Shown one piece after another: positions 47,146 through 56,124 of a DNA stretch of 64,000 nucleotides. The stretch is taken from positions 166,393 to 230,392 of the forward strand of contig NZ_JAGJRS010000003.1 in NCBI RefSeq assembly GCF_017837635.1, in the 5' to 3' direction. Each line of letters starts with the position of its first letter. Position 1 is the first letter of the stretch. The stretch comes from Frateuria flava. Its GTDB lineage: Bacteria > Pseudomonadota > Gammaproteobacteria > Xanthomonadales > Rhodanobacteraceae. The position numbers and the translations under genes are program-made. Under the pieces are notes generated by a model that did not search any database, was not told the origin of the DNA, and worked only from the letters and a program-made list of their open reading frames with translations.

Positions 47146-47217
47146 CTTCGGGGGCGGCCTCTGTCGGAAAAGAAAACTACTCGAACTACCATTTAGCAAA
47201 AAAAGAGGAGTAGCGTA

Positions 47218-48489
47218 GTGATTGACACTCAGCTCAACCTCTTAGATTTTGATCGTCCGTTTGCCAGGTTTTCCGAACTTATTGGCGCCCACGTATGGCG
47301 AAGCCGGGTGCGGCTCATACGGCAAGCTGTCGCAGGTAATCCGTATGCGGAGGGCTATCTGACGAAGGAGAACGAGTTATGTTTAGCGCTGGAGGAGCTT
47401 ACTGATATCAGTGAGCGAATGGGTCGATTTCCTTTGACTCTGCGAAAAAAACGCCACCTATTCTTTGCTATGGCTTTTGTTGCGCAAGCGGTATCGCTCT
47501 ATGAGGCTGTGGACGAACTCAGCGGAAACCAGCTTTTTCGCCGGATCGTTGGCGCAATCAAGAACGATCCAGAGGACGTTCGGGCGCTACAAGTTGAGCT
47601 GATAGTAGCAACTCATTTCTTGCGAGTTGGATTCAAAGTTGTTTTCCCCGATCTAAATGGTGACGAGCGTTTTGATTTGCTTTTGCGCGCTGACGACGGG
47701 CGTGAAGTTGAGGTTGAGTGCAAGTTTCTCTCAAAGGATAAGGGTCGAAAGGTTCATTACAGAGACCTACTTGACTTGTACAAGGATGTCGCGCCTTTTT
47801 TGCGCTCGTATATTTCGGCGAGCTCAACTGATCTCGTTATTGAAGTCGTTGTGCCGGATCGCTTTCCGTCCGATTTGCGTTTGAAGAAGGAAATTGCCAA
47901 GCGCATTCGGGATGCAGTGGAGGGTCAGCAGTCTGCTCCAGACGAGAGCCTTGCGCGCATTCTGACCAGGCGGCCCTCTCCGCTAGATTTTCAACCGTCT
48001 GGTAAACGAGACGTCGATCGCGCGATCTTTGATGAAATCAGTGGCACTAATAATAAGCCGGTTCTGTTCTTGAGAAACGCAAAAGGATGCTTTGTTCTGC
48101 TTGTTGTTGCGAGTGATAAGCGTGACTCCATTTTCGAGTCGATGTATAAGACTCTTTCTCGCGCCGCTTCATGCCAACTAACGCACGCGCGACCTGCGAT
48201 TATCGCCGCCGCTTTAGATGATGTCCGCGTACCACAGCTCGTCCGAGTGGCTGCAAGTGAAGCTGGTCCGGATGTAGCTGCTAATACGTTGCAGGTCATT
48301 GCATCCAGACTTATGGCGGCTAGACATAACGAGCACCTTGTTTCCGTGTGCTTCCTCAGTGAAAGCGAGCTTGGTGTGCGCACGGCAGGGCAAACTGGAA
48401 GCGAGGGGTCCGTTTATTACTTCAATAACGAGGATAGTCCGTATTGGGGGAGTGGGTTCGATTTTGGATTCTCGAAACTTAGGGCTTAG
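47218..48489 (+). CDS. PD-(D/E)xK nuclease-like protein of the putative defence operon
   Basis: A 423-residue protein without a recognised name. In the region 120-180, LQVELIVATHFLRVGFKV is followed by DERFDLLLRADDGREVEVECKF, which supplies Glu, then Asp, then Glu-x-Lys on successive strands, the layout of the PD-(D/E)xK nuclease fold. The N-terminal 110 residues are helical, and the C-terminal 200 residues have no family I recognise. It starts at GTG 47218, with GAGGAG seven bases upstream, and ends the three-gene operon. The codon usage is A+T-richer than in the surrounding chromosome. It is probably the effector nuclease; activity is not demonstrable from sequence alone. Confidence 0.75.
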   Translation: MIDTQLNLLDFDRPFARFSELIGAHVWRSRVRLIRQAVAGNPYAEGYLTKENELCLALEELTDISERMGRFPLTLRKKRHLFFAMAFVAQAVSLYEAVDELSGNQLFRRIVGAIKNDPEDVRALQVELIVATHFLRVGFKVVFPDLNGDERFDLLLRADDGREVEVECKFLSKDKGRKVHYRDLLDLYKDVAPFLRSYISASSTDLVIEVVVPDRFPSDLRLKKEIAKRIRDAVEGQQSAPDESLARILTRRPSPLDFQPSGKRDVDRAIFDEISGTNNKPVLFLRNAKGCFVLLVVASDKRDSIFESMYKTLSRAASCQLTHARPAIIAAALDDVRVPQLVRVAASEAGPDVAANTLQVIASRLMAARHNEHLVSVCFLSESELGVRTAGQTGSEGSVYYFNNEDSPYWGSGFDFGFSKLRA

Positions 48490-48550
48490 GCAACAACCAA
48501 TGTTTGCAAATAAAGGGGGGCGTGGCTAATTAATCTCGTCGGTTGCTCTA

Positions 48551-48942
48551 AAAAACACGGGTCAGAGTGCACTTTTTCTTGGCTATTGGGCTGCACGGAA
48601 TAAAGGGGGGCGGAGGCAAATTGGTTGGTCAATTGCCTTCGTCCCTTTGTTGCGCCCGCTGTGCCGCCCTCACATCGCCTGCCATATGCTGGCCTGCCCA
48701 ACCGAATAAAGGGGGCGGAGTGAGCCACCCCCGCTTTCTCGGACGGTCTAATTAAGCACCTTTAGCCAGTCTCTTAAAAACACGGGTCAGAGTGCACTTT
48801 TTCTTGGCTATTGGGCTGCACGGAATAAAGGGGGCGGAGGCAAATTGGTTGGTCAATTGCCTTCGTCCTTTGTTGCGCCCGCTGTGCCGCCCTCACATCG
48901 CCTGCCATATGCTGGCCTGCCCAACCGAATAAAGGGGGCGTA
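48551..48942. repeat. Two 168-base direct repeats of the GGGTCAGAGTGCACTTT family
   Basis: Copies at about 48551-48719 and 48776-48942 are nearly identical, with a period of 225 bases. Each starts AAAAACACGGGTCAGAGTGC and ends with CCAACCGAATAAAGGGGG. They fill most of the 540-base gap after the putative defence operon. There is no gene in that gap. Confidence 0.88.
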
Positions 48943-49028
48943 GGCAATTAAATCGGACCTTGCCTCCGCCCCTTTTGCCCGCCCCTTATGCCCGCATCGG
49001 TGCAGCATCATGCGTCACGGGCGATGCA

Positions 49029-49484
49029 CTACCCCTCCGCCCGGGCGCGGGGCTTGAGGCGAAAGCTGATACCGAGACGGTTGATCGCATTCATTGCGGC
49101 GATCGTCAGGGTGAGGTCGACCAGGTCCTTTTCCCCGAAGGCCGCGGCAGCCGCAGCGTAGGCTTCGTCGGAGGCATGCGTTTCGCTGACGCGCGTGACT
49201 TCCTCGGCCCAGGCCAGGGCCGCGCGCTCCTGTTCCGAGAACAGGTATGTCGCCTCGTGCCAGACCGGTACGAGAACGACGGTGTCGAGCGACATGCCTT
49301 CCTTGAGCAGATCCCGCGTGTGGATGTCGATGCAGTGGGCGCAGCCGTTGATCTGGGAAACCCTGAGGAACACCAGATGGATCAGTCTGGCGGGCAGCGC
49401 CGTTCCCGTCGTGACGAAATGATGCAGTGCCCCCACGGCCTTGGCACCCTCAGGGGAGATGGCAAACCAGTTTGCGCGTTTCAT
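49029..49484 (-). CDS. Carboxymuconolactone decarboxylase-family (AhpD-like) protein
   Basis: A 151-residue all-helical protein. The CxxC pair Cys48/Cys51 sits in NGCAHCIDIHTRDLLKEG, the AhpD-like redox motif with the adjacent His, followed by the proton-relay-like WHEATYLFSEQERAALAWAE segment that is diagnostic of the family. Such proteins usually act as peroxidases or alkylhydroperoxide-type reductases, and most are called only 'CMD family'. The start at ATG 49484 has AGGA nine bases upstream. It lies alone between repeat fields. Confidence 0.9.
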   Translation of the reverse strand: MKRANWFAISPEGAKAVGALHHFVTTGTALPARLIHLVFLRVSQINGCAHCIDIHTRDLLKEGMSLDTVVLVPVWHEATYLFSEQERAALAWAEEVTRVSETHASDEAYAAAAAAFGEKDLVDLTLTIAAMNAINRLGISFRLKPRARAEG

Positions 49485-49667
49485 GTTGTTGCAGTCCTGT
49501 CCGGTAGAAGGTGACGAGCCGGCACGGTGCTGGCCCCTCGAGCTGCTAGACGGGCCGGCGGCGTGCGCTGTGACAGGCGGGGCGACAGGCCTGGAAATCC
49601 ACCCGGCAGGCGTGCCCGGCCCGGAGCGGTCACACTTTGTGGAGCCGCCACGTCCAGGCTCCGAAAC

Positions 49668-49880
49668 GGGGGTCAGAGTGCACTTTTAAAGTCGACCTGA
49701 CGCCGGTTTTGCCCTTGGGGGTCGTACCCATCACTCAGGAAAACAGGGGTCAGAGTGAGCTGGCCCGGGTTTGACGGACACCTTTGAACGGGGACGACCC
49801 AGAAACAGAAACACGGGTCAGAGTGCACTTTTTTTAAGTCGACTCTGACTAAAAACTGGGGTCGGAGTGTACTAAGTCGG
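49668..49880. repeat. Cluster of GGGTCAGAGTGC elements and a relic IS-like end
   Basis: Four degenerate copies of the element begin near 49668, 49742, 49809 and 49853; two carry the partner arm AAGTCGACTCTGAC. Between them (49759-49795) is a 37-base segment, GCTGGCCCGGGTTTGACGGA and onward, that recurs at 57478-57514 with three mismatches. The surrounding 49485-49926 gap has no gene. Confidence 0.8.
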
Positions 49881-49926
49881 CTCTAGCCCTTGTTTTGATT
49901 TGCGTCGCATTGGGAGGCAAAAGCGT

Positions 49927-50433
49927 ATGGGCAAGGCGGATCGGAATAATCGTTCCAACCAGCTCAATCCAAACAACGATGCTTATTACCAGTCGCGGGG
50001 CTGGGGTAGCCGCGACGATTCATTTGGTGGCGACAGCCCTGGTGATTGCATGGGGTCGATGGGGTGGGGCTGGCGCTATTCAGAACCCTTCAAATGTCAC
50101 CAGCACGGGCCTGCCCTTTACGGATATGCCGAGGCTGTTGGGGCCATAGAGAGCGAGGTCAAGTTCCATTTACCTTACGCGATGATGGAGTTCAGCCGAG
50201 AGGGCGCGGATCTTGTGATCGATTTTATCTATCTCGACCGTTGGTTAGAGCCCGCTGCTTTCAAGATTATCAAACAGTGGGAGGCAAAGAATAGGGAGGC
50301 CTTCCGACGCATTACTGGCATCGTTGTTCGTTTTCGTGGTGAAACCGTCGCGGGCTTCGTAAAATGCCCCCACTGCAAAGGCGAGCATCGTATTGAGCAG
50401 GGCTTGTGCCCGCCCCCTCTCCCTCTCGATTAA
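49927..50433 (+). CDS. Hypothetical protein with C-terminal CxxC
   Basis: A 168-residue protein I do not recognise. The first 60 residues are polar and rich in Asn, Gly and Ser (NNRSNQLNPNNDAYYQSRGW) and look disordered. The middle (EVKFHLPYAMMEFSREGADLVIDFIYL) looks folded, and the C-terminus has CPHCKGEHRIEQGLC, a possible zinc-binding knuckle. GGGAGG lies 11 bases ahead of ATG 49927. Repeat elements flank it on both sides, and its lower G+C content fits the accessory region. Its coding status is likely, not certain. Confidence 0.6.
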   Translation: MGKADRNNRSNQLNPNNDAYYQSRGWGSRDDSFGGDSPGDCMGSMGWGWRYSEPFKCHQHGPALYGYAEAVGAIESEVKFHLPYAMMEFSREGADLVIDFIYLDRWLEPAAFKIIKQWEAKNREAFRRITGIVVRFRGETVAGFVKCPHCKGEHRIEQGLCPPPLPLD

Positions 50434-50509
50434 TAAAGCCAAACGGGGGTCAGGGCCCCCTAATCCTCCCTTGCCAGCAAAAAAGGGGTCCGAAAACTGG
50501 GGTCGAAAA

Positions 50510-50764
50510 CCGGGGTCAGAGTGGGTCGAAAATCGGGGTCAGAGTGCACTTTCAAAGTCGACTCTGACCGGTTCTGATGCCTACGTCGGCGCGCTGGCGG
50601 GCCCGGCCTCTTGACAAGGCCATCCGGGGGCGGCTGGTACCATGGGAAAACCGGGGTCAGAGTGCACTTTTTAAAGTCGACTCTGACCGGTTCTGATGCC
50701 TACGTCGGCGCGCTGGCGGGCCCGGCCTCTTGACAAGGCCATCCGGGGGCGGCTGGTACTATGG
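50510..50764. repeat. 119-base tandem duplication with palindromic elements
   Basis: Copy one (about 50532-50644) and copy two (about 50651-50764) each hold a palindrome GGTCAGAGTGCACTTT... / AAAGTCGACTCTGACC, then an identical 75-base stretch that includes TTGACAAGGCCATCC. A further degenerate element starts at 50512. The second copy abuts the kinase gene and could carry its promoter. Confidence 0.87.
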
Positions 50765-50811
50765 CGGACGGCCGGAATCCGCCTGCCGCGATAGTGCGCT
50801 CCCGAGGGCCG

Positions 50812-52932
50812 ATGATCGACTTCCAGCAGCTTTACGAACATGTGCCGGTGCCGTTGATGGTGCTGGACCGCCAGTTGAAGTACGTGGCGGCCAACCGCGC
50901 CTACCTGGACATCACCGCAAGCACGTTCGAGGCGCTGGCCGGACGCTGCATCTTCGACGTCTTTCCCGACGACCCTAGCGACCCTGGCAGGGCGGGCGCA
51001 CAGATGCTGCGCAACTCGCTGCAGCACGTGCTGGCCACCGGCCAACCGGACACGTTGGCGCTGATTCCCTACCGCGTGCCCCAGCGCACCGCGCAGGGCA
51101 CGCAACTGGTGGACCGCTACTGGAGCGCGACCCATACCCCCTTGCGCGATGCCCAAGGACAGGTGGCCTGGGTGCTTCAGCACACCGAGGACGTCACCGA
51201 GTTGCATACGCTGCGCCGCGCGGCCGCCGTCGCGCAGGGCAGTGACGAGCGCCTGGTGGGGGACGAGCACGTGGGCACGCGCGTGCTCGCGCGGGCGCGT
51301 CGCGTGCAACGGGAGAACGTGCTGTTGCTGCGCGAACGCGAGCACCTGCAATCGCTGTTCGAACAGGCGCCCGGCTTCGTCTGCATCCTGCGCGGGCCCG
51401 AGTACGTGTTCGACATCGCCAATGCGGCCTATCGCTCCATGGTCGGTCGCCATGACCTGCTGGGCAGACCGCTGGCACAGGCGCTGCCGGAGGTGATCGG
51501 GCAGGGGTTTACCGAGCTGCTCGATCGGGTGGCAGCATCGGGCCAACCCTACGTCGGACGGGCCGTGCGGGCGATGCTTGAGCGCGATGGAGTGCTGCGG
51601 GAGTTTTTCCTGGACTTCATCTATCAACCTATCCAGGAGGCCGATGGCACCGTATCGGGCGTGTTCGTGCTGGGGCATGACGTGACCGACCGCGTGCTGG
51701 CCCACCAGCGGCTGCTCGAGCACCAGGAACGTCTGGAAGAGCAGGTGCAGATCCGCACCCGCGAACTGGCCGACGCCGAGGCTGCGCTGCGCCAGGCCCA
51801 GAAGTTGGAGGCGGTCGGTCGCCTGACCGGTGGCATCGCGCACGACTTCAACAATCTGCTGCAGGTCGTCAGCGGCAACCTGCAACTGCTCGAAGGCAGC
51901 GTGGAAGGCAACCCCGTGGCACGACGCCGACTCGCCAATGCCAGCATGGCGGTCGAGCGCGGTGCCCGACTGGCCTCGCAGCTGCTGTCGTTCGGACGGC
52001 GCCAGCCGCTGCAGCCCCAGGCGGTGGACGTGGCGCGCCTGGTGCGCGGCATGGGCGACATGCTGCGGCGTGTGCTCGGTGGCGCCATCGAGCTGACGAC
52101 GCGCATGGCGGACGGGCTGTGGCACGCCTGGGCCGACCCGGCGCAGATGGAGAACGCGCTGCTCAACCTCGCCATCAACGCCCGCGACGCCATGCGCAGC
52201 GAGGGATTGATCGTCATCGAGGTGCGCAACCTTGTCATCCCGGCGGCAGCGGCGGCAGGCGAATTGCCGGTCGGCAATTACCTGCAACTCTCCCTGACGG
52301 ACCATGGCTGTGGCATGTCGCAGGAGATTTGCAGCCAGGCGTTCGAGCCTTTTTTCACCACCAAGCCGGAGGGACTGGGCAGCGGCCTGGGCCTGAGCAT
52401 GGTCTACGGCTTTGCCAAACAGAGCGGTGGCCACGTGGCGATCGCAAGTACCGTCGGCGAGGGAACGACCGTCACCCTGTACCTGCCGCGCGCGGATGCT
52501 CCGGAGGAACAGCAGCCGGCCGAGCGGGTCGCGCCCGGCGTCGGCGGAAGCGAAACCATCCTGGTCGTCGAGGACGACGCGCAGGTGCGCGCGACGGTGG
52601 TGGAGCTCCTGGGCGAGCTGGGTTACGACGTACTGACAGCGGGCACTGGCGAGGAAGCACAGGCCGTGCTGGCCTCCGCGCCGTCGATCGACCTGCTGTT
52701 CACCGACGTGATGATGCCGGGGGCGGTCAACGGATTGGCGCTGGCCACCGAGGCGAAGAAGCGCTATCCGCGCATCGCCGTATTGCACACCTCCGGCTAT
52801 CCGCGCGAAGGCATTTTCGGCGGGGATTTTCTCGACCCGCGCGTGCACCTGCTGGGCAAGCCCTACACCCGCGAAGCAATGGCGCGCGCTGTGCGTCAGT
52901 TGCTGGACGAGAAAGCCTCGACGGAGGTGTGA
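50812..52932 (+). CDS. Hybrid sensor histidine kinase, PAS-PAS-HisKA-HATPase-REC
   Basis: A soluble 706-residue kinase. Two PAS domains (about 1-130 and 178-300) precede a short coiled coil. HisKA has His344 in [12 protein letters not shown], HATPase has [19 protein letters not shown] and [11 protein letters not shown], and a C-terminal receiver (about 585-700) has its Asp in LLFTDVMMPG. I start at ATG 50812 (MIDFQQLYEH), which has GAGGG upstream. The ATG at 50761 is in frame, but it lies inside a duplicated intergenic repeat. The kinase core resembles the 14.1-kb kinase. The gene is isolated among repeats and its partner is unknown. Confidence 0.9.
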   Translation: MIDFQQLYEHVPVPLMVLDRQLKYVAANRAYLDITASTFEALAGRCIFDVFPDDPSDPGRAGAQMLRNSLQHVLATGQPDTLALIPYRVPQRTAQGTQLVDRYWSATHTPLRDAQGQVAWVLQHTEDVTELHTLRRAAAVAQGSDERLVGDEHVGTRVLARARRVQRENVLLLREREHLQSLFEQAPGFVCILRGPEYVFDIANAAYRSMVGRHDLLGRPLAQALPEVIGQGFTELLDRVAASGQPYVGRAVRAMLERDGVLREFFLDFIYQPIQEADGTVSGVFVLGHDVTDRVLAHQRLLEHQERLEEQVQIRTRELADAEAALRQAQKLEAVGRLTGGIAHDFNNLLQVVSGNLQLLEGSVEGNPVARRRLANASMAVERGARLASQLLSFGRRQPLQPQAVDVARLVRGMGDMLRRVLGGAIELTTRMADGLWHAWADPAQMENALLNLAINARDAMRSEGLIVIEVRNLVIPAAAAAGELPVGNYLQLSLTDHGCGMSQEICSQAFEPFFTTKPEGLGSGLGLSMVYGFAKQSGGHVAIASTVGEGTTVTLYLPRADAPEEQQPAERVAPGVGGSETILVVEDDAQVRATVVELLGELGYDVLTAGTGEEAQAVLASAPSIDLLFTDVMMPGAVNGLALATEAKKRYPRIAVLHTSGYPREGIFGGDFLDPRVHLLGKPYTREAMARAVRQLLDEKASTEV

Positions 52933-52990
52933 GAGCGCGCGGAGTTAAGGGACGTGGCTAAATAAATCGCGCTAATTTAGCCAAAAATCG

Positions 52991-53036
52991 CTTGGCGAGA
53001 GTGCGTTTTATAGTCCGTTCCGAACGCCACTTTTTT
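52991..53036. repeat. 46-base element, left copy
   Basis: CTTGGCGAGAGTGCGTTTTA and onward to the T-run matches 57695-57740 in the same orientation with a few mismatches. The two copies bracket the segment containing the IS3 remnant, the dsbA-like gene, the nirK-like gene and the coiled-coil gene. Confidence 0.8.
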
Positions 53037-53040
53037 ACTT

Positions 53041-53235
53041 GTCGACCCCCCGTAATCTTGGTCCAGGCATAGCTGGAGGTCTCCGGGCAAACTAGCCCCA
53101 AGGAGACCCACGATGCGCAAGAGCAAGTTCACGGAATGCCAGGTCGTCGCAACGCTGAAACAGGTCGAGGGCGGTCGCCAGGTCAAGGACGTATGCCGGG
53201 AGCTGGGCATATCGGATGCGACCTACTACGACTAT
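53041..53235 (+). pseudogene. IS3-family orfA remnant
   Basis: The reading frame from ATG 53113 gives MRKSKFTECQVVATLKQVEG and then VCRELGISDATYY, the N-terminal helix-turn-helix of IS3-family (IS407/IS51-like) OrfA transposases. After about 40 residues the similarity stops and the frame drifts into unrelated sequence. The upstream stretch from 53041 (GTCGACCCCCCGTAATCTTG) resembles the left end of such elements. No orfB is present, so this is a dead fragment. Confidence 0.78.
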
Positions 53236-53352
53236 GAAGCCCCGCCGCCGCCTGCGCCTGCGGATCGCTACGGCGTAGCGTCTGACGTTTGCCATCGCGC
53301 AAAGGAACTGGCGCTGTGCGACGCAACCTGTCCGACCCTTACCAGCACCTGC

Positions 53353-53406
53353 GAAAACACGGGCCAGAGTGCACTTTTGGAAAACACGGGCCAGAGTGCA
53401 CTTTTA
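53353..53406. repeat. Tandem pair of 27-base GGGCCAGAGTGCACTTTT units
   Basis: GAAAACACGGGCCAGAGTGC and the following CACTTTT repeat twice head to tail. They belong to the same family as the elements at 48.5-50.7 and 56.2 kb, here as bare single arms. Confidence 0.85.
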
Positions 53407-53441
53407 GACCCCACATCTTTTCCCTTGCGGGTACCAGCGGA

Positions 53442-53987
53442 TCACCCCGCCGCCAGTGCTGCTCTAATCTGTTGCCCCAGCGCGCGGAAGTCGCCTTCAA
53501 ACAGCCGACCGTTGATGAAGAAGGAGGGCGTGCTGTTCACGCCACTTCGCCGTCCGCTCTCCATGTCCTGCCCTATGCGTTCGGCCGGCTCGCCGCTTTC
53601 GATGGTTCTGGCAACGGCCGATTCGTCCAGGCCCAGCTGCTGCAGCCCTTGCTGGAGGCCTGGGACGCCGTCGGCCACCCAGCGGTCGTGGTTGTCGTAG
53701 AGCCAGTCGTGCATGGCCCAGAAGTCGCCGTGCTCGCCGGCCGCCTCGGCGACCTGGGCCGCTGGCATCGCCAGCTCATGCATCCCGGTGAGCGGGAAGT
53801 GCCTGAAGACCACGCGCAGATCCTCGCCGTACTGTTGCTGCAGCTGCCTGACCAGGGGATGCGCCATCGCGCAATATCCGCACTGGTAGTCGCCGTACTC
53901 GATCACGGTGACGGCGGCGTCCGGGTTGCCCCGGACGTGGTCGTCTTCTGAAACGGGGGCGGTCAGCGTGTCGTCGTGTGCATTCAT
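53442..53987 (-). CDS. DsbA-family thioredoxin-fold protein
   Basis: A 181-residue protein of the DsbA/DsbG-like group that lacks a signal peptide and is therefore probably cytoplasmic. The active site CGYC is at Cys36-Cys39 (EYGDYQCGYCAMAHPLVRQL), and the cis-proline loop is NSTPSFFING, both intact. Related proteins are often found next to NhaA-type antiporters or as stand-alone disulfide reductases. It lies downstream of the nirK-like gene on the same strand, with about 140 bases between them, so a link to copper-protein assembly or stress is possible but unproven. Confidence 0.87.
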   Translation of the reverse strand: MNAHDDTLTAPVSEDDHVRGNPDAAVTVIEYGDYQCGYCAMAHPLVRQLQQQYGEDLRVVFRHFPLTGMHELAMPAAQVAEAAGEHGDFWAMHDWLYDNHDRWVADGVPGLQQGLQQLGLDESAVARTIESGEPAERIGQDMESGRRSGVNSTPSFFINGRLFEGDFRALGQQIRAALAAG

Positions 53988-54124
53988 CGGTCAAAGGCCG
54001 TCCGTAGGGGCGAAGGGACCGAGCCTGGAGGAGTGGCAGTTGTCGGGGCGTCGACTGGCCGTGAGCAGCCCGCGGGGGTGGCGTCCGATCTCCGGACCCG
54101 CGGGCTGTGCGAGGCCCGCAGGCG

Positions 54125-56110
54125 TTACTGGCCGGCTGCGCGTGCCGCCTTCACCTGCTCGGCGGTCACGGGCTTGCCCTGGTTTTCCCAGGACGTGCGC
54201 TCGTGGTTGGCGATGTCCGCGATCTCGGCGTCATTGAGGGCGGCGGCGAACGGCGGCATGACACTGGGGTAGGTGACGCCGTTGATGGCTTCGCCCCGCA
54301 GGCCATGCAGGATGGCTTTCAGCTGCCTGGCCGGGTCCGCGTTCAGCACCGCCGGATCGCCCTTGAGCGGGGGGAACGCTCCGGGCAGGCCGAGGCCGGT
54401 CGGCTGATGGCAGGCAGCGCAATGGGTCGCGTAGAGCTGCGCCCCACGCGCGGCGTCGAAGGTGTAAGGCCCGCTGGGTGCCGGTGGGGGCGGCGGTGCA
54501 TTCGCCGCCACCTGCGCCTTGGTGATGGTGGGCTCGGCCAGCGCTTCGCCCGGCTTGGCGACCATCAGGATGCCTTGCGCGCCAAGGAGCGCATGCGACA
54601 TCGAATGATCCACGAACGGATACTTGCCCGGCTCATCGAGCGTGAGGTCCAGCACCGCGCCCTCGCCCGGTCCTACCGTGTAGGTGGATACGCCGGAAAT
54701 CGCCTGGGCCGCATCGCCACCCGGATAGACCCGGTCGAAGATCCCGCCGATGACGTGGAACGCGCTCCACAGGTTCGGGCCGGCGTTGACCACGTACAGG
54801 CGCACCAGGTCGCCCGGCTTCGCGGTCAACGGATGGGCGACGTACTGGAACGCGGCGCCGTTGAACACCACCTCGTCCGGACGGACCTGCTGCATTTTCT
54901 CGAAGCTGCCGGCCATCAGCGTGCCGGAGACCTGCTGGGTGTACCACTCGCCCTGCACCAGCACGTAGCTTTCAGCCGCCGGCGGCAGCGGCGTGGCCGG
55001 GTCGACGATGATCGCCCCGTACATGCCGTTGCCGATGTGCAGCAACACCGGTGGCGTGCCGCAGTGGTAGAGGAAGGCGCCCGGCACCTTGGCCACGAAC
55101 GAGAACTTGATCGATTCGCCCGGCATCAACTCCACGTAATGCAGGCTCGGCGGGGTGATCGCCGAGTGGAAGTCGATCGAGTGCTGCATGGTGCCGCGGT
55201 TGGTGAAGGTGACGTTGACCGTCTGCCCCTGGCGCACGTGGATCACCGGCCCGGGCACGGTCTTGCCGAAGGTCCAGGCCTGGTACTGCACGCCGCTGGC
55301 GATCTCCACCGTGTCGTCGCTCGATTCGATGTTCACCTCGGCGGTATCGCCCGGTTGCACCGGAGGCAGGCGCGCGTCGCGGGCCTGCCTGATCGGCTGA
55401 TTGGAGGCCAGCGACAGCGGCGTCACCGCGGCGGCGGCGGCGGCCGGGCTCGCGCTGCGCACGTTGAGCGCGCTGTGCAGGCCGGCCAGCAGCAGGGCGA
55501 CCAGCACCAGCACGCCGGCCAGCGCGGGCGCCTGCACGCGCCAGGACATATGCCGCACCTGCTCCAGCGGCACCCGGGTGTTCCATTCGGAGAAGCGCCG
55601 CCAGCGCGGCCAGCGGCTCTCGATCAGGTAATCCAGGCTGTACGGGCTGGGCCCGGCGCGCATGTTGATCACGATCAGCGCGGCGAAGATCAGCACGAAG
55701 CTGATGCCCGCGCCGATGTTGTTGACGCCTACCGAGTACGGGCCGCCGAATCCCTCGGCCGTGCTCCAGATCAGCAGGCTGAACAAGATGCCGACGATGT
55801 ACGTGACCTTGCGCGCAAAGCCCAGCAGCAAGGCCAGCGCCAGCAGCGTCTCGGCGATCCGGGTGCCCCACACGAACAGCCCCGCGTGCGGCGTCACCAG
55901 GGCGATCCACATCCGGAACCACCACGCCGACCATGCCGGCTGGCCGGTGGCTGCGTTGTGGAGATAGCCCACGTAGTGCTCGGCGAAGCTGTCGGTCCAG
56001 GTGAGCGCGGCGCTCACTGCCCAGATCACGCCGAAGGCGACGCGGAGCGCCGTGCCGGCGATCGTTGGCCAGGTCGAGGGATGGTCCGTGCCGTCGTTGC
56101 TGGAAGTCAT
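54125..56110 (-). CDS. nirK: DoxX-like membrane domain fused to NirK-type nitrite reductase and cytochrome c
   Basis: A 661-residue fusion. Residues about 15-215 carry five hydrophobic segments resembling a DoxX/DoxD-type domain. Then come two cupredoxin domains (about 240-520) with NirK copper ligands: QHSIDFHS (type 1 His, Asp and type 2 His), FLYHCGTPPVLLHIGNGM (His-Cys, His and Met) and AFHVIGGIFDRV (second-domain type 2 His). After a Pro-rich linker, a C-terminal cytochrome c domain has CAACH (near 563) and a distal Met in VMPP. NirK reduces nitrite to nitric oxide in denitrification. Cytochrome c fusions are known, but the membrane domain anchoring it is unusual. NirK function is inferred from the complete ligand set. 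Confidence 0.88.
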   Translation of the reverse strand: MTSSNDGTDHPSTWPTIAGTALRVAFGVIWAVSAALTWTDSFAEHYVGYLHNAATGQPAWSAWWFRMWIALVTPHAGLFVWGTRIAETLLALALLLGFARKVTYIVGILFSLLIWSTAEGFGGPYSVGVNNIGAGISFVLIFAALIVINMRAGPSPYSLDYLIESRWPRWRRFSEWNTRVPLEQVRHMSWRVQAPALAGVLVLVALLLAGLHSALNVRSASPAAAAAAVTPLSLASNQPIRQARDARLPPVQPGDTAEVNIESSDDTVEIASGVQYQAWTFGKTVPGPVIHVRQGQTVNVTFTNRGTMQHSIDFHSAITPPSLHYVELMPGESIKFSFVAKVPGAFLYHCGTPPVLLHIGNGMYGAIIVDPATPLPPAAESYVLVQGEWYTQQVSGTLMAGSFEKMQQVRPDEVVFNGAAFQYVAHPLTAKPGDLVRLYVVNAGPNLWSAFHVIGGIFDRVYPGGDAAQAISGVSTYTVGPGEGAVLDLTLDEPGKYPFVDHSMSHALLGAQGILMVAKPGEALAEPTITKAQVAANAPPPPPAPSGPYTFDAARGAQLYATHCAACHQPTGLGLPGAFPPLKGDPAVLNADPARQLKAILHGLRGEAINGVTYPSVMPPFAAALNDAEIADIANHERTSWENQGKPVTAEQVKAARAAGQ

Positions 56111-56124
56111 GCGACACCCTGCGG

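Noticed and set aside
50761..50811. ATG 50761 as start of the PAS-PAS kinase
   Set aside because: It lies at the end of a duplicated intergenic repeat, and ATG 50812 has a better ribosome site and begins the PAS domain.
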